40,644 nt of DNA from Oscillospiraceae bacterium (GTDB lineage: Bacteria > Bacillota > Clostridia > Oscillospirales > Oscillospiraceae). A model generated the notes under the pieces. The model had not been told where the DNA came from and did no database searches. It saw nothing but the letters and a program-made list of their open reading frames with translations. The translations under genes and the position numbers were made by a program. Where the stretch lies: assembly GCA_017427645.1 (NCBI GenBank), contig JAFRSI010000140.1, positions 1 through 40,644 on the forward strand. Reading direction: 5' to 3'. Below are positions 17,989 to 25,205 of the stretch, in pieces. The stretch's first letter is position 1. Each line of letters begins with the position of its first letter.

Positions 17989-18612
17989 TTACCGCAGGAT
18001 CTGATACAGCATGGCGTTGCAGATGGCCGCCGCCACGTTGCTGCCGCCCTTTCGGCCCCGGGCCACGATATAGGGCACGGGATCGCCCAGGATCAGCTCC
18101 TTGCTCTCCACCACGTTGACGAAGCCCACCGGCACGCCGATGATCAGCGCCGGGGTCAGGCGGCCCGCCTCCATCAGCCGGTGAAGGGACACCAGGGCCG
18201 TGGGGGCGTTGCCGATGGCAAAAATGCAGGGCTTTTCCAGGGCAGCGGCGTGTTCCATGGACACGAAGGCCCGGGTGACGCCCCGCTCTTTGGCCTCGGC
18301 CGCCACGTCGGGGTCGGACATGAAACAGTGCACTTCCCCGCCCAGGCGGCCCAAGATCCCTTTATTGATGCCGGCGCGGGCCATCTGGGTGTCGGTGACG
18401 ATGTCGCAGCCGCCGCGCAGGGCCTCGATCCCCTTGGCCACGGCGCCGGGGGAGAAAACCAGGTTGTCCACGTAGTCGAAATCCGCCGTGGTGTGGATCA
18501 CCCGCTTGATGACCAGCTCGTTTTCCGGCGCCAGACGGCGCTCTCCCAGGATCTCGCCGATGATCTCAAAGCTGCGCTTTTCGATGTCGCCGGGCTTGAT
18601 GTTCTCAATCAT
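17989..18612 (-). CDS. cbiC: Cobalt-precorrin-8 methylmutase CbiC
   Basis: Moves the methyl group from C11 to C12 to give cobyrinic acid. The translation starts MIENIKPGDIEKRSFEII, the usual CbiC N-terminus, and the catalytic histidine lies in KRVIHTTADFDYVDNL. Later boxes are TDTQMARAGINK, IGNAPTALVSLHRLM and IGVPVGFVNVVESKE. The open frame extends upstream to 18699, but that extension overlaps cbiA and matches nothing; the ATG at 18612 has a GAGGAG site ten bases upstream. The resulting 207 residues match the family. It overlaps the end of cbiA by eight bases. Confidence 0.95.
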   Translation of the reverse strand: MIENIKPGDIEKRSFEIIGEILGERRLAPENELVIKRVIHTTADFDYVDNLVFSPGAVAKGIEALRGGCDIVTDTQMARAGINKGILGRLGGEVHCFMSDPDVAAEAKERGVTRAFVSMEHAAALEKPCIFAIGNAPTALVSLHRLMEAGRLTPALIIGVPVGFVNVVESKELILGDPVPYIVARGRKGGSNVAAAICNAMLYQILR

Positions 18613-19954
18613 GGCTGTGCTTCTCCTCGATACAGGTCTCATAGAAATGCCGCGCAAAGGCGGGGTTGGCGCAGAAGTGGAAATGGGGATACCCGGCATA
18701 CAGCCGGGGTGTGGACACCGCGCAGGTCCACTGCCGCCCGTCCGGCTTGGCGGCGGTGAAGCCGTCGCCGGGGCGGGTGCAGTCCCAGTAGTGGAATTCG
18801 TGGGCGGGGATCTCCTCCCCGGCCCGGCAGAGCAGATTGTCCTCCCGGGCCCGGAGGGTCACGTAGCCGAAACGGGTCAGGCGGCCGGCGTCGGTACACC
18901 GGCCCTTCAGGAAGCCCGCCATGGGGAGGCCGCCCACCGTCTCGTTGAGATACATGAAGCCGCCGCACTCGGCGATGCAGGGCAGGCCCCGCTCCAGCGC
19001 CCGGCACACGGACCGGCGCATGGACTCGTTGGCGCTCAGCTCCGCCGCGTACAGCTCCGGGTAGCCGCCGCCCAGATAGAGGCCGTGGCTATCCTCCGGC
19101 AGGACCGGATCCTCCAGGGGGCTGAAATCCACCAGCTCCGCGCCCATGCGGCGCAGGAGGTCCAGGCTGTCCTCGTAGTAGAAGCAGAACGCCCGGTCCC
19201 GGGCCACGGCGATACGGACGCGCTCCAGCCGGGGCAGGGGCGCCTCTTCCCAGGTGACGGGGGACGCACCGTCGGCCAGGGCCAGCAGCCCGTCCAGATC
19301 GACGGTCTTCTCCGCCTGGAGCGCCAAGGCGTGCATCTTCTCCTTCAGATCCCGGACCTCGTCGGCGGTGACCAGGCCCAGGTGGCGGCTCTCCAGGGCT
19401 GCGCCGGTCATCCGGGGCAGATAGCCCAGGGGCCGGAGGCCCAGGCGCTGCTGTAGCTCCTCCGCCAGGGCCCGATACGTCTTCTCCGCACACTGGTTGA
19501 AGATCACCCCGGCAATATGGTTGTCCGGGTACAGGGTCAGAAAGCCCGCGGCCACGGCCAGGGCCGAGAGGGCGGCGCCCCGGGCGTTGACCACCAGGAC
19601 CACGGGGCTCTCCGTGGCCTGGGCCACCCGGTAGGTGCTGGCCTCCGGCGTCATGCCGATGCCGTCGTAGTAGCCCATGACGCCCTCGACGACGCTGATC
19701 TCCCGGTCTGCGCCGTTTCGCGCCAGCAGGGTGCGGAGGGTGTTTTCATCGAAGAAGAAGGGGTCCAGATTGGCGCTCCTGGCGCCGGTGATCCGGCGGT
19801 GAAACATGGGGTCGATGTAGTCCGGCCCGCATTTGAAGGCCCCCACCCGCAGCCCGCGGTCCACCAGGGCCTGGAGCACCGCGCAGGTCACGGTGGTCTT
19901 GCCGCAGCCGCTGTTGGTCCCGGCCAGCAGTATTCTGGGTATCCGCTGATTCAT
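18605..19954 (-). CDS. cbiA: Cobyrinic acid a,c-diamide synthase CbiA
   Basis: ATP- and glutamine-dependent enzyme that amidates the a and c side chains of cobyrinic acid. The N-terminal P-loop is LLAGTNSGCGKTTVTCAVL. FKCGPDYIDPMFHRRITG is the CbiA substrate box. The C-terminal glutaminase has YLGGGYPELYAAELSAN and the nucleophile region CIAECGGFMYLNE. The length of 449 fits. It is the first gene of the B12 operon, 22 bases after the leader terminator; GGAAGGTGAAGGG precedes the ATG at 19954. Confidence 0.96.
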   Translation of the reverse strand: MNQRIPRILLAGTNSGCGKTTVTCAVLQALVDRGLRVGAFKCGPDYIDPMFHRRITGARSANLDPFFFDENTLRTLLARNGADREISVVEGVMGYYDGIGMTPEASTYRVAQATESPVVLVVNARGAALSALAVAAGFLTLYPDNHIAGVIFNQCAEKTYRALAEELQQRLGLRPLGYLPRMTGAALESRHLGLVTADEVRDLKEKMHALALQAEKTVDLDGLLALADGASPVTWEEAPLPRLERVRIAVARDRAFCFYYEDSLDLLRRMGAELVDFSPLEDPVLPEDSHGLYLGGGYPELYAAELSANESMRRSVCRALERGLPCIAECGGFMYLNETVGGLPMAGFLKGRCTDAGRLTRFGYVTLRAREDNLLCRAGEEIPAHEFHYWDCTRPGDGFTAAKPDGRQWTCAVSTPRLYAGYPHFHFCANPAFARHFYETCIEEKHSHD

Positions 19955-19975
19955 CCCTTCACCTTCCGTTCTCTG

Positions 19976-20012
19976 AAAAAAAGCGGTCGGGGCAACGATG
20001 CTGCCTCAACCG
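19976..20012 (-). terminator. Leader (attenuator) terminator between the cobalamin riboswitch and cbiA
   Basis: On the minus strand a 13-bp imperfect stem (20012-20000 with 19996-19984, three-base loop, two G-U pairs and one A-C mismatch) is followed by a run of seven T at 19982-19976. It sits after the riboswitch and just before the cbiA ribosome site, so B12 binding most likely favours premature termination. The anti-terminator pairing was not worked out. Confidence 0.75.
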
Positions 20013-20049
20013 TTTTTCCGCAACAGGGATCCCCCTTGGGGATCGGCTT

Positions 20050-20250
20050 CAAGCAGGTCTTCTGACTTGCACAGCGGAGGGATCCCCCTCCCGGCCGCGT
20101 CCTGCCTTCCCGGTTGCCCAGTGACCGGCTCTCGCCGACGAACGCGTGCCCCTGCGCTTACAGCGGCGGTTCCGTCCGGGATTCTCACCCGGTTGTCTAT
20201 TCTCCCCGCGCCGCCCGGCCTCCGGCCCCAGCAGACGCGAAGCACTTGAA
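20050..20250 (-). ncRNA. Cobalamin riboswitch
   Basis: On the minus strand the leader contains the conserved core of the cobalamin aptamer. The B12-box region reads GGTCACTGGGCAACCGGGAA (near 20113-20132). Upstream of it is GGGTGAGAATCCCGGACGG and the CGCTGTAAGC segment. The 3' closing part is AAGTCAGAAGACCTGCTT at 20051-20068. Ends are approximate because the outer P1 stem was set by eye. It lies between a near-consensus promoter and an intrinsic terminator in front of the cbi operon, so it should repress the pathway when adenosylcobalamin or another cobalamin is abundant. Confidence 0.93.
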
Positions 20251-20274
20251 GCGAAATGTTCATTATTATATTAG

Positions 20275-20303
20275 ATTGTAATATTTCCCCCCGGCTTTGT
20301 CAA
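20275..20303 (-). promoter_or_regulatory. Promoter of the cobalamin operon
   Basis: Minus strand: perfect TTGACA (20303-20298), 17-base spacer, TACAAT (20280-20275). The transcript would begin near 20268 and enter the riboswitch about 20 bases later. Confidence 0.85.
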
Positions 20304-20348
20304 GGCGGCCCCTCTCTCCCCGGACCGCGGCTTTTTTGCAAAAGGGAC

Positions 20349-20388
20349 TGGACGAACGACGTCTCCCGTTATATAATATGCCATATTA
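20349..20388 (+). promoter_or_regulatory. Promoter with a palindromic operator candidate, upstream of the acyltransferase-like gene
   Basis: TGGACG (20349-20354), 17 bases, then a perfect TATAAT (20372-20377). Overlapping the -10 and the expected start is a perfect inverted repeat TAATATG-C-CATATTA (20374-20388). A protein bound there would block initiation, suggesting negative control by an unknown repressor. The -35 is weak. The transcript would lead into the GTG start at 20432. Confidence 0.6.
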
Positions 20389-20431
20389 GATATCGCGTGG
20401 GTTTCCACAAGCTGAGAGAGGAGGAGAATTC

Positions 20432-21718
20432 GTGGAGAAAAACACCCGCCGTCTGCGCTGGATGCGGCTGGATAATGCCGCTCTGATCTTTCCCGCCGCC
20501 CTGCGGCGCCACTGGAGCAACGCCTTCCGCCTCTCCTTCACCTTCCGGGACCCGGTGGATCCCGCCCTCCTCCAGCTGGCGGTGGACGCCGCCGCTCCCC
20601 GCTTCCCCTCCGTTTTCGTCCGGCTGCGGCGCAGCGCCTTCTGGTACTATCTGGAGGAGGTGGCCCGGCCGCCCATCGTGCGGCAGGACAGCAGCCGGCC
20701 CCTGGTGGGCATGACCCGCCGGGAGGTGGGCCGCTGCGCCGTGCGGGTGCTCTACTACCGCAACCGCATGGCGGTGGAGTTTTTCCACGCCGTCACCGAC
20801 GGCACCGGCGCCCTGGTCTTCGCCAAGTCTCTGGCGGCGGAGTACGTCCGCCGCCGCTACGGGGCGGCGGTGTCCTGTGTCAGCGGCGTCCTGGATCTGG
20901 CGGAGGAGCCCCGGCCGGAGGAGCTGGAGGACAGCTTTCAGCGCAGCGCCGGGCCCGTGGCCGCCCCCCGGGACGACCGCAACGTGTACCGCTTCCGGGG
21001 CACGCCCGAGCCGGACCGGTTCCTCCACGTGACCCTGGGCATTCTGGACAGCGCGCTGCTCCGGCAGCGCAGCCGGGAGCTGGGCGTCACCGTTACCGCC
21101 TGGCTGACGGCGGTGCTGCTGCAGGCCATCCTGGAGATCCAGGCGCAGGACGTGCCCCGGCGCAGCCGCCGCAGGCCCGTCAAGGTACAGATCCCGGTGG
21201 ACCTGCGCCGGCTCTACGGCGGACAGACCCTGCGGAACTTCGTGGCAGTGGCCAACGTGGGCGCCGATCCCCGTCTGGGCGACTACACCCTGGAGGAGCT
21301 GGCGCAGACGGTCCACCACCAGATGCAGCTGCAGATCACACCCAAAAATATGCAGACCATTTTCACCCCCAACGTGAACAGCCAGCGCAATCCCTTCCTG
21401 AAGGTGGTGCCCCTGTTTCTGAAAAACGTCATCATGCGGGCGGTGTTCGACGCCGTCGGCGAGCGGGTGTCCACTCTGTCCCTGTCCAATCTGGGCGAGG
21501 TGGCGCTGCCGCCGGAGATGGCCCCCTTTGTGGAGCGGGTGGAATTCGTGCTGGGGCCCCAGTCCACCGCCCCCTACAACGCCAGCCTTACCACCTGGAA
21601 CGGACAGACGTTCCTGAATATCGTCCGCAACACCACGGAGCCCCGGCTGGAGGAACAGGTTTTCACCCGGCTGGTCCGTCTGGGTTTCCACGTGTCCGTG
21701 GAGTCCAACAGCAGATAG
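20432..21718 (+). CDS. Condensation-fold acyltransferase (alcohol acetyltransferase-like)
   Basis: A 428-residue soluble protein with the chloramphenicol-acetyltransferase/condensation-domain active-site motif HxxxDG, seen as EFFHAVTDGTGALVFAKSL at about residue 112. The second half has VQIPVDLRRLYGGQTLRNF and LSNLGEVALPPEMAPFV, consistent with the channel-forming second lobe. Proteins of this kind are often labelled alcohol acetyltransferase, but the true substrate is generally unknown. The start is a GTG at 20432 with a GAGAGGAGGAG site. The next gene, a zinc-ribbon membrane protein, begins ten bases downstream, so the two probably act together, perhaps in acylating a lipid or envelope component (inference). 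Confidence 0.8.
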   Translation: MEKNTRRLRWMRLDNAALIFPAALRRHWSNAFRLSFTFRDPVDPALLQLAVDAAAPRFPSVFVRLRRSAFWYYLEEVARPPIVRQDSSRPLVGMTRREVGRCAVRVLYYRNRMAVEFFHAVTDGTGALVFAKSLAAEYVRRRYGAAVSCVSGVLDLAEEPRPEELEDSFQRSAGPVAAPRDDRNVYRFRGTPEPDRFLHVTLGILDSALLRQRSRELGVTVTAWLTAVLLQAILEIQAQDVPRRSRRRPVKVQIPVDLRRLYGGQTLRNFVAVANVGADPRLGDYTLEELAQTVHHQMQLQITPKNMQTIFTPNVNSQRNPFLKVVPLFLKNVIMRAVFDAVGERVSTLSLSNLGEVALPPEMAPFVERVEFVLGPQSTAPYNASLTTWNGQTFLNIVRNTTEPRLEEQVFTRLVRLGFHVSVESNSR

Positions 21719-21728
21719 GAGGATCCCC

Positions 21729-22433
21729 ATGTATTGTGTCAAATGCGGCGTGGAGCTGCAGAAGGGCGCGGACCGCTGCCCCCTCTGCGGCCTGCCGGTG
21801 TATCACCCGGCCCTGCACGAGGAGCCGGAGGCCGCCCCCTACCCCCGCTGCGCCGAGGGCGAGGGCGCCGTGAGCCACGGCGGACTGCTGTTCGTGCTCA
21901 CCGTTCTCTTCGCCCTGCCGGTACTGGTCTGCCTGGTGACGGATCTGACCATGAGCGGCGGCGTTCGCTGGAGCGGTTATGTTTCCTTCGGCCTGCTGTG
22001 GGCCTACATCTCCTTCTGCCTGCCCCTGTGGTTCAAACGGCGCAGCCCCGTGGTCTTCTTCCCCGTGGCCATGGCGGCGCTGATCGCCCTGGCCCTGTAC
22101 GTCTGCCTGAAAACCGGCGGACGCTGGTTCCTGCCCTTCGCCTTTCCCGTGGGCGGGGCGCTCCTGCTGCTGGGAGAGGCGGTGATCGTGCTGCTGCGCC
22201 GCGCCGTGGGAGACCGCCGCTATCGCGCCCTCTTCATCCTGGGCGGGGCGGCCGCCGCCGCCGGCGGCCTGTGCATGCTCATCGAGTTCCTGCTCCGCGT
22301 CGCCTTCGCCCTGCCCATGCGCTGGTGGTGTCTCTATCCCCTGTCGGCCCTGGGGCTCATCGGCGCCGCACTGATCGTCATCGGTCTGTGTCCGGCGCTG
22401 CGCCGCTCGCTCTACAAAAAAATGTTCATATAG
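21729..22433 (+). CDS. Zinc-ribbon polytopic membrane protein (DUF6320-like)
   Basis: The first ~25 residues form a zinc ribbon: CVKCGVELQKGADRCPLCG gives the CxxC...CxxC pattern. Six or so hydrophobic segments follow, for example LLFVLTVLFALPVLVCLV and WSGYVSFGLLWAYISFCLPL, for a total of 234 residues. GAGGATCCCC precedes the ATG. It resembles the DUF6320 proteins that often sit beside condensation-type acyltransferases in Clostridia; the function is unknown. It ends 71 bases before the sigma-factor gene, with no terminator between, so cotranscription with the downstream pair is possible. Confidence 0.8.
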   Translation: MYCVKCGVELQKGADRCPLCGLPVYHPALHEEPEAAPYPRCAEGEGAVSHGGLLFVLTVLFALPVLVCLVTDLTMSGGVRWSGYVSFGLLWAYISFCLPLWFKRRSPVVFFPVAMAALIALALYVCLKTGGRWFLPFAFPVGGALLLLGEAVIVLLRRAVGDRRYRALFILGGAAAAAGGLCMLIEFLLRVAFALPMRWWCLYPLSALGLIGAALIVIGLCPALRRSLYKKMFI

Positions 22434-22504
22434 CTGTCAATATCTGCCGTCAAAAGCTGTCTATACAGATGAAGGACCTTCAAAGCGACGGAAGGAGGAG
22501 GGGC

Positions 22505-23062
22505 ATGGACGACCGAAAAATCGTGGAGCTGTTCTGGCGGCGGGACGAAAACGCCATCGCCGAGACCCGGCGCAGATACGGCGGCTTCTGTCACACCATC
22601 GCCCTGCGCATCCTGTCTGACCGGCAGGACGCGGAGGAGTGCGTCAGCGATACCTGGCTGGCCGCCTGGAACGCCATACCGCCCCAGCGCCCCGCCCGCC
22701 TGCAGCCCTGGCTGGGCAGGGTGGTGCGGAATCTGGCCATCAACCGCTGGGAGAAAAACCGGGCCCAGAAGCGGTACGCCGGCGTGGAGCTGCTGCTGGA
22801 CGAGCTCTCCGAGGCCATTCCCTCCCCGCAGACGGTGGAGCGCACGCTGGAGGCCAGAGAATTGGGCGAGCTCATCAGCGCGTGGCTGAGAGATCTGCCC
22901 GCCCAGGACCGAAAGCTGTTCCTCCGCCGGTATTGGAACGGCGAGGCGCTGAAGGATCTGGCCGGGCCCCTGGGCGAGAGCCCGGAACAGCTGGCCCAAC
23001 GGGCCTTCCGCCTGCGCCGGGCGCTGAAGACTGAACTGGAAAGGAACGGTGTATCCCTATGA
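22505..23062 (+). CDS. RNA polymerase sigma-70 family (ECF-like) sigma factor
   Basis: A 185-residue protein with only regions 2 and 4. Region 2 includes RRYGGFCHTIALRILSDRQD, ECVSDTWLAAWNAIPP and NLAINRWEKNRAQKRY. Region 4 includes LISAWLRDLPAQDRKLFLRR and ESPEQLAQRAFRLRRALKT. The ATG at 22505 has GGAAGGAGGAGG just upstream; the same frame is open farther left, but only as an overlap with the membrane-protein gene. The stop overlaps the serpin start (ATGA at 23059-23062), the usual sign of a sigma factor coupled to its regulator. The regulon is unknown; self-activation is plausible. Confidence 0.9.
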   Translation: MDDRKIVELFWRRDENAIAETRRRYGGFCHTIALRILSDRQDAEECVSDTWLAAWNAIPPQRPARLQPWLGRVVRNLAINRWEKNRAQKRYAGVELLLDELSEAIPSPQTVERTLEARELGELISAWLRDLPAQDRKLFLRRYWNGEALKDLAGPLGESPEQLAQRAFRLRRALKTELERNGVSL

Positions 23063-24510
23063 GAGACGAGCGCAGCAAAAAGCTTTATGACGGCATCACC
23101 CATATTGACGACGAGCTGGTGGAGGAGGCCCAGGCCCGCGTGCCCAACCACCGCCCCTGGCTCCGGTGGGCGGCGGCCGCCGCCTGCCTGTGCCTGATCG
23201 TGACGGGGGTGCTGCTGGCGCGGCGGCCCGCGGCCAACAGCCCCAACAACACGGGTCCCATCCCCGCCCTGGTGGCGGCGGAGGCCCACTATCCGGAGAT
23301 GGCGCCCTATCCCGGCGAGAACGCCAGCGATAAGGAACAGAAGGCGTGGTTCGACTCCATGCGGGCTCAGCGGAACCAGCCGGAAGGCTACGCCGACGGT
23401 CTGGACGCCTTTTTCACCGCCAGCGCCCGGCAGCTCCTGTCCGGCGCCGACGGGGAAAACCGGGTCTGCTCCCCCCTGAACGTGTATATGGCCCTGGCCA
23501 TGCTGGCGGAGACCGCCGGCGGGGAGAGCCGGCAGCAGATCCTGGAGCTCCTGGGGGCTGACAGCATCGACAGCCTCCGCGCCCAGGCCCGGGCCGTCTG
23601 GAACGCCAGCTACCGCGACGACGGCGTCAACGTGGTGCATCTGGCCAATTCCCTGTGGCTGCGGGACGACATGGACTACGTACAGTCCACTGCGGACACC
23701 CTGGCGGAGAACTACTACGCCTCCTCCTACCGGGGGAAGATGGGCAGCGAGGCCTTTGACAACGCCCTGCAGGTGTGGCTGAACAGCCAGACCAACGACC
23801 TGCTGACCCAGCAGGCCTCCGGCGTGCATCTGACCCCGACGACGGTGCTGGCCCTGGCCTCCGCCATCTACTTCAAGGCGCCCTGGTCGGACAGCTTTGA
23901 TCCCGACAACACCTCCGCCGACGTGTTCCACGCCCCGGAGCAGGATCTGACCCGGGACTTCATGCACCGAACCTGGCTGGGCAGCGTCTACCGGGGCGAC
24001 GGCTTTGCCGCCGTGGAGCTGGCGCTGCTGGACAGCGGCTCCATGTGGCTGCTGCTGCCCGACGAGGGCGTGACGCCCGACGAGCTGCTCGCCGGCGACG
24101 CCGTGAGCTTCCTGCTCTCCGACAAGTGGGACGAAGAGGCGGACGACCGGGCCGAGCCGGGCACCTATATCATCAACCTGTCCCTGCCGAAATTCGACGT
24201 GGCCTCCGATTTGGATCTGGCCGATGGACTGCAGGCCCTGGGCGTCACCGACGTGTTTTATCCCGGCGCCGCGGACTTCTCCCCCTTGACCGACGCGGAG
24301 AGCGTCTGCCTGTACCGCGCCAAGCACGCCGCCCGGGTCACCGCCGACGAGGACGGCGTGGAGGCCGCCGCCTTCACCGTACTCATAACCGACGGCGAGG
24401 CACCGTCGAACCCGGAGGAGTACGACTTCAACCTGGATCGCCCCTTCCTCTTCGCCATCACCGGCACGGACGGCCTGCCCCTGTTCATGGGCGTGGTGAA
24501 CGAGCCGTAA
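23059..24510 (+). CDS. Membrane-anchored serpin with an anti-sigma-like cytoplasmic N-terminus
   Basis: A 483-residue protein in two parts. Residues 1-32 are cytoplasmic and acidic (KLYDGITHIDDELVEEA), followed by a membrane segment (about 33-55, WLRWAAAAACLCLIVTGVLL) and a short linker. From about 110 to the end is a full serpin: NRVCSPLNVYMALAMLAETA, HLANSLWLRDD, ASAIYFKAPWSDSF, the hinge EDGVEAAAFT (431-440) and the signature FNLDRPFLFAI. The small, Ala-rich hinge suggests an inhibitory serpin able to trap proteases. Counting 17 residues from E431 puts P1 near E447, but the loop is a few residues longer than usual, so P1 is uncertain. The N-terminal motif is like those of membrane proteins encoded after ECF sigma genes in Clostridia; the four-base overlap with the sigma gene supports a regulatory pair. 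Confidence 0.9.
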   Translation: MRDERSKKLYDGITHIDDELVEEAQARVPNHRPWLRWAAAAACLCLIVTGVLLARRPAANSPNNTGPIPALVAAEAHYPEMAPYPGENASDKEQKAWFDSMRAQRNQPEGYADGLDAFFTASARQLLSGADGENRVCSPLNVYMALAMLAETAGGESRQQILELLGADSIDSLRAQARAVWNASYRDDGVNVVHLANSLWLRDDMDYVQSTADTLAENYYASSYRGKMGSEAFDNALQVWLNSQTNDLLTQQASGVHLTPTTVLALASAIYFKAPWSDSFDPDNTSADVFHAPEQDLTRDFMHRTWLGSVYRGDGFAAVELALLDSGSMWLLLPDEGVTPDELLAGDAVSFLLSDKWDEEADDRAEPGTYIINLSLPKFDVASDLDLADGLQALGVTDVFYPGAADFSPLTDAESVCLYRAKHAARVTADEDGVEAAAFTVLITDGEAPSNPEEYDFNLDRPFLFAITGTDGLPLFMGVVNEP

Positions 24511-24528
24511 CTATCGAACCAGAAGCAG

Positions 24529-24566
24529 GAGAACGGCATGACCATCTGTCATGCCGTTCTCTTTTA
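24529..24566 (+). terminator. Intrinsic terminator after the serpin gene
   Basis: A perfect 14-bp stem (24529-24542 with 24548-24561, five-base loop) is followed by TTTT at 24562-24565. It ends the plus-strand unit. The opposite strand lacks a T-run, so it should not terminate the convergent lipoprotein gene. Confidence 0.88.
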
Positions 24567-24620
24567 TTGCGTCCCGCCGCAGAGAAAACTGCTGTGCCCC
24601 GTTATTGACGGTCGGCGCAC

Positions 24621-25190
24621 TCAGAAAACGATGCCCTGCTCGTTCGATACCTCGGCGGAGATGAAGATAATGCCGTCGCCGTAGATAAAGAAAAAGCCGT
24701 CCTTGTCCGCCTGGTGACGGGTACTGATGTTCTCCACTCTGCTGACCTTGTACCCCATCTCCCTCATGACCGCGTCCCACTCTTCCAGCGAGGAGTTGAC
24801 GGTCAGGCCATATACCGCCACGGCAGGGTCCGTGATCCGAATGAGCGTCACGAACTGACCGCCGCTGGAATAGTCGGGATAGGGGGTGACGGTATAGGAC
24901 ACGGAAACGTCGGGGGCGCGCGGGTTCCAGCCGCCCTCGTCGGTGAGGGCACGATAACCTAGGCCCAGATACTCCTGGGCGCCGAACACGGCGAGCTCGT
25001 CGTGCCCGCTCCAATCCACACCCTCCACGTTCTCCGTGATCCAGAATTCCAGCGGGCAGTCCTCCGGCCAGGGCGGAGCGCCGGGGACTCCCTCGTGCGC
25101 AGGGGGCGAGGCCGTGCTTCCGCAGCCCAACAGACCGAAGCAGAGGACCGGGATGAGCAGCGCAAAGATCCGTCTTTTCATATGCGACAT
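24621..25190 (-). CDS. Hypothetical lipoprotein
   Basis: A 189-residue secreted protein of unknown function. The N-terminus MKRRIFALLIPVLCFGLLGC is a lipoprotein signal with lipobox LLGC; the mature chain begins CGSTASPPAHEGVP. The rest is a small soluble domain (VSVSYTVTPYPDYSSGGQFV, RITDPAVAVYGLTVNSSLEE, ending in DGFFFIYGDGIIFISAEV). Two ATGs (25190 and 25181) could serve; GGAGGGAGGT lies just upstream. It starts 16 bases after the end of the truncated gene at 25206-25919 and was probably its operon partner. It has no promoter of its own that I can see, so its expression may depend on read-through. Confidence 0.8.
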   Translation of the reverse strand: MSHMKRRIFALLIPVLCFGLLGCGSTASPPAHEGVPGAPPWPEDCPLEFWITENVEGVDWSGHDELAVFGAQEYLGLGYRALTDEGGWNPRAPDVSVSYTVTPYPDYSSGGQFVTLIRITDPAVAVYGLTVNSSLEEWDAVMREMGYKVSRVENISTRHQADKDGFFFIYGDGIIFISAEVSNEQGIVF

Positions 25191-25205
25191 ACCTCCCTCC
25201 GTATT

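Noticed and set aside
21734..22504. Upstream extension of the sigma-factor frame through the membrane-protein gene
   Set aside because: The frame is merely open by base composition; the zinc-ribbon gene in another phase is real, and a strong ribosome site marks the ATG at 22505.
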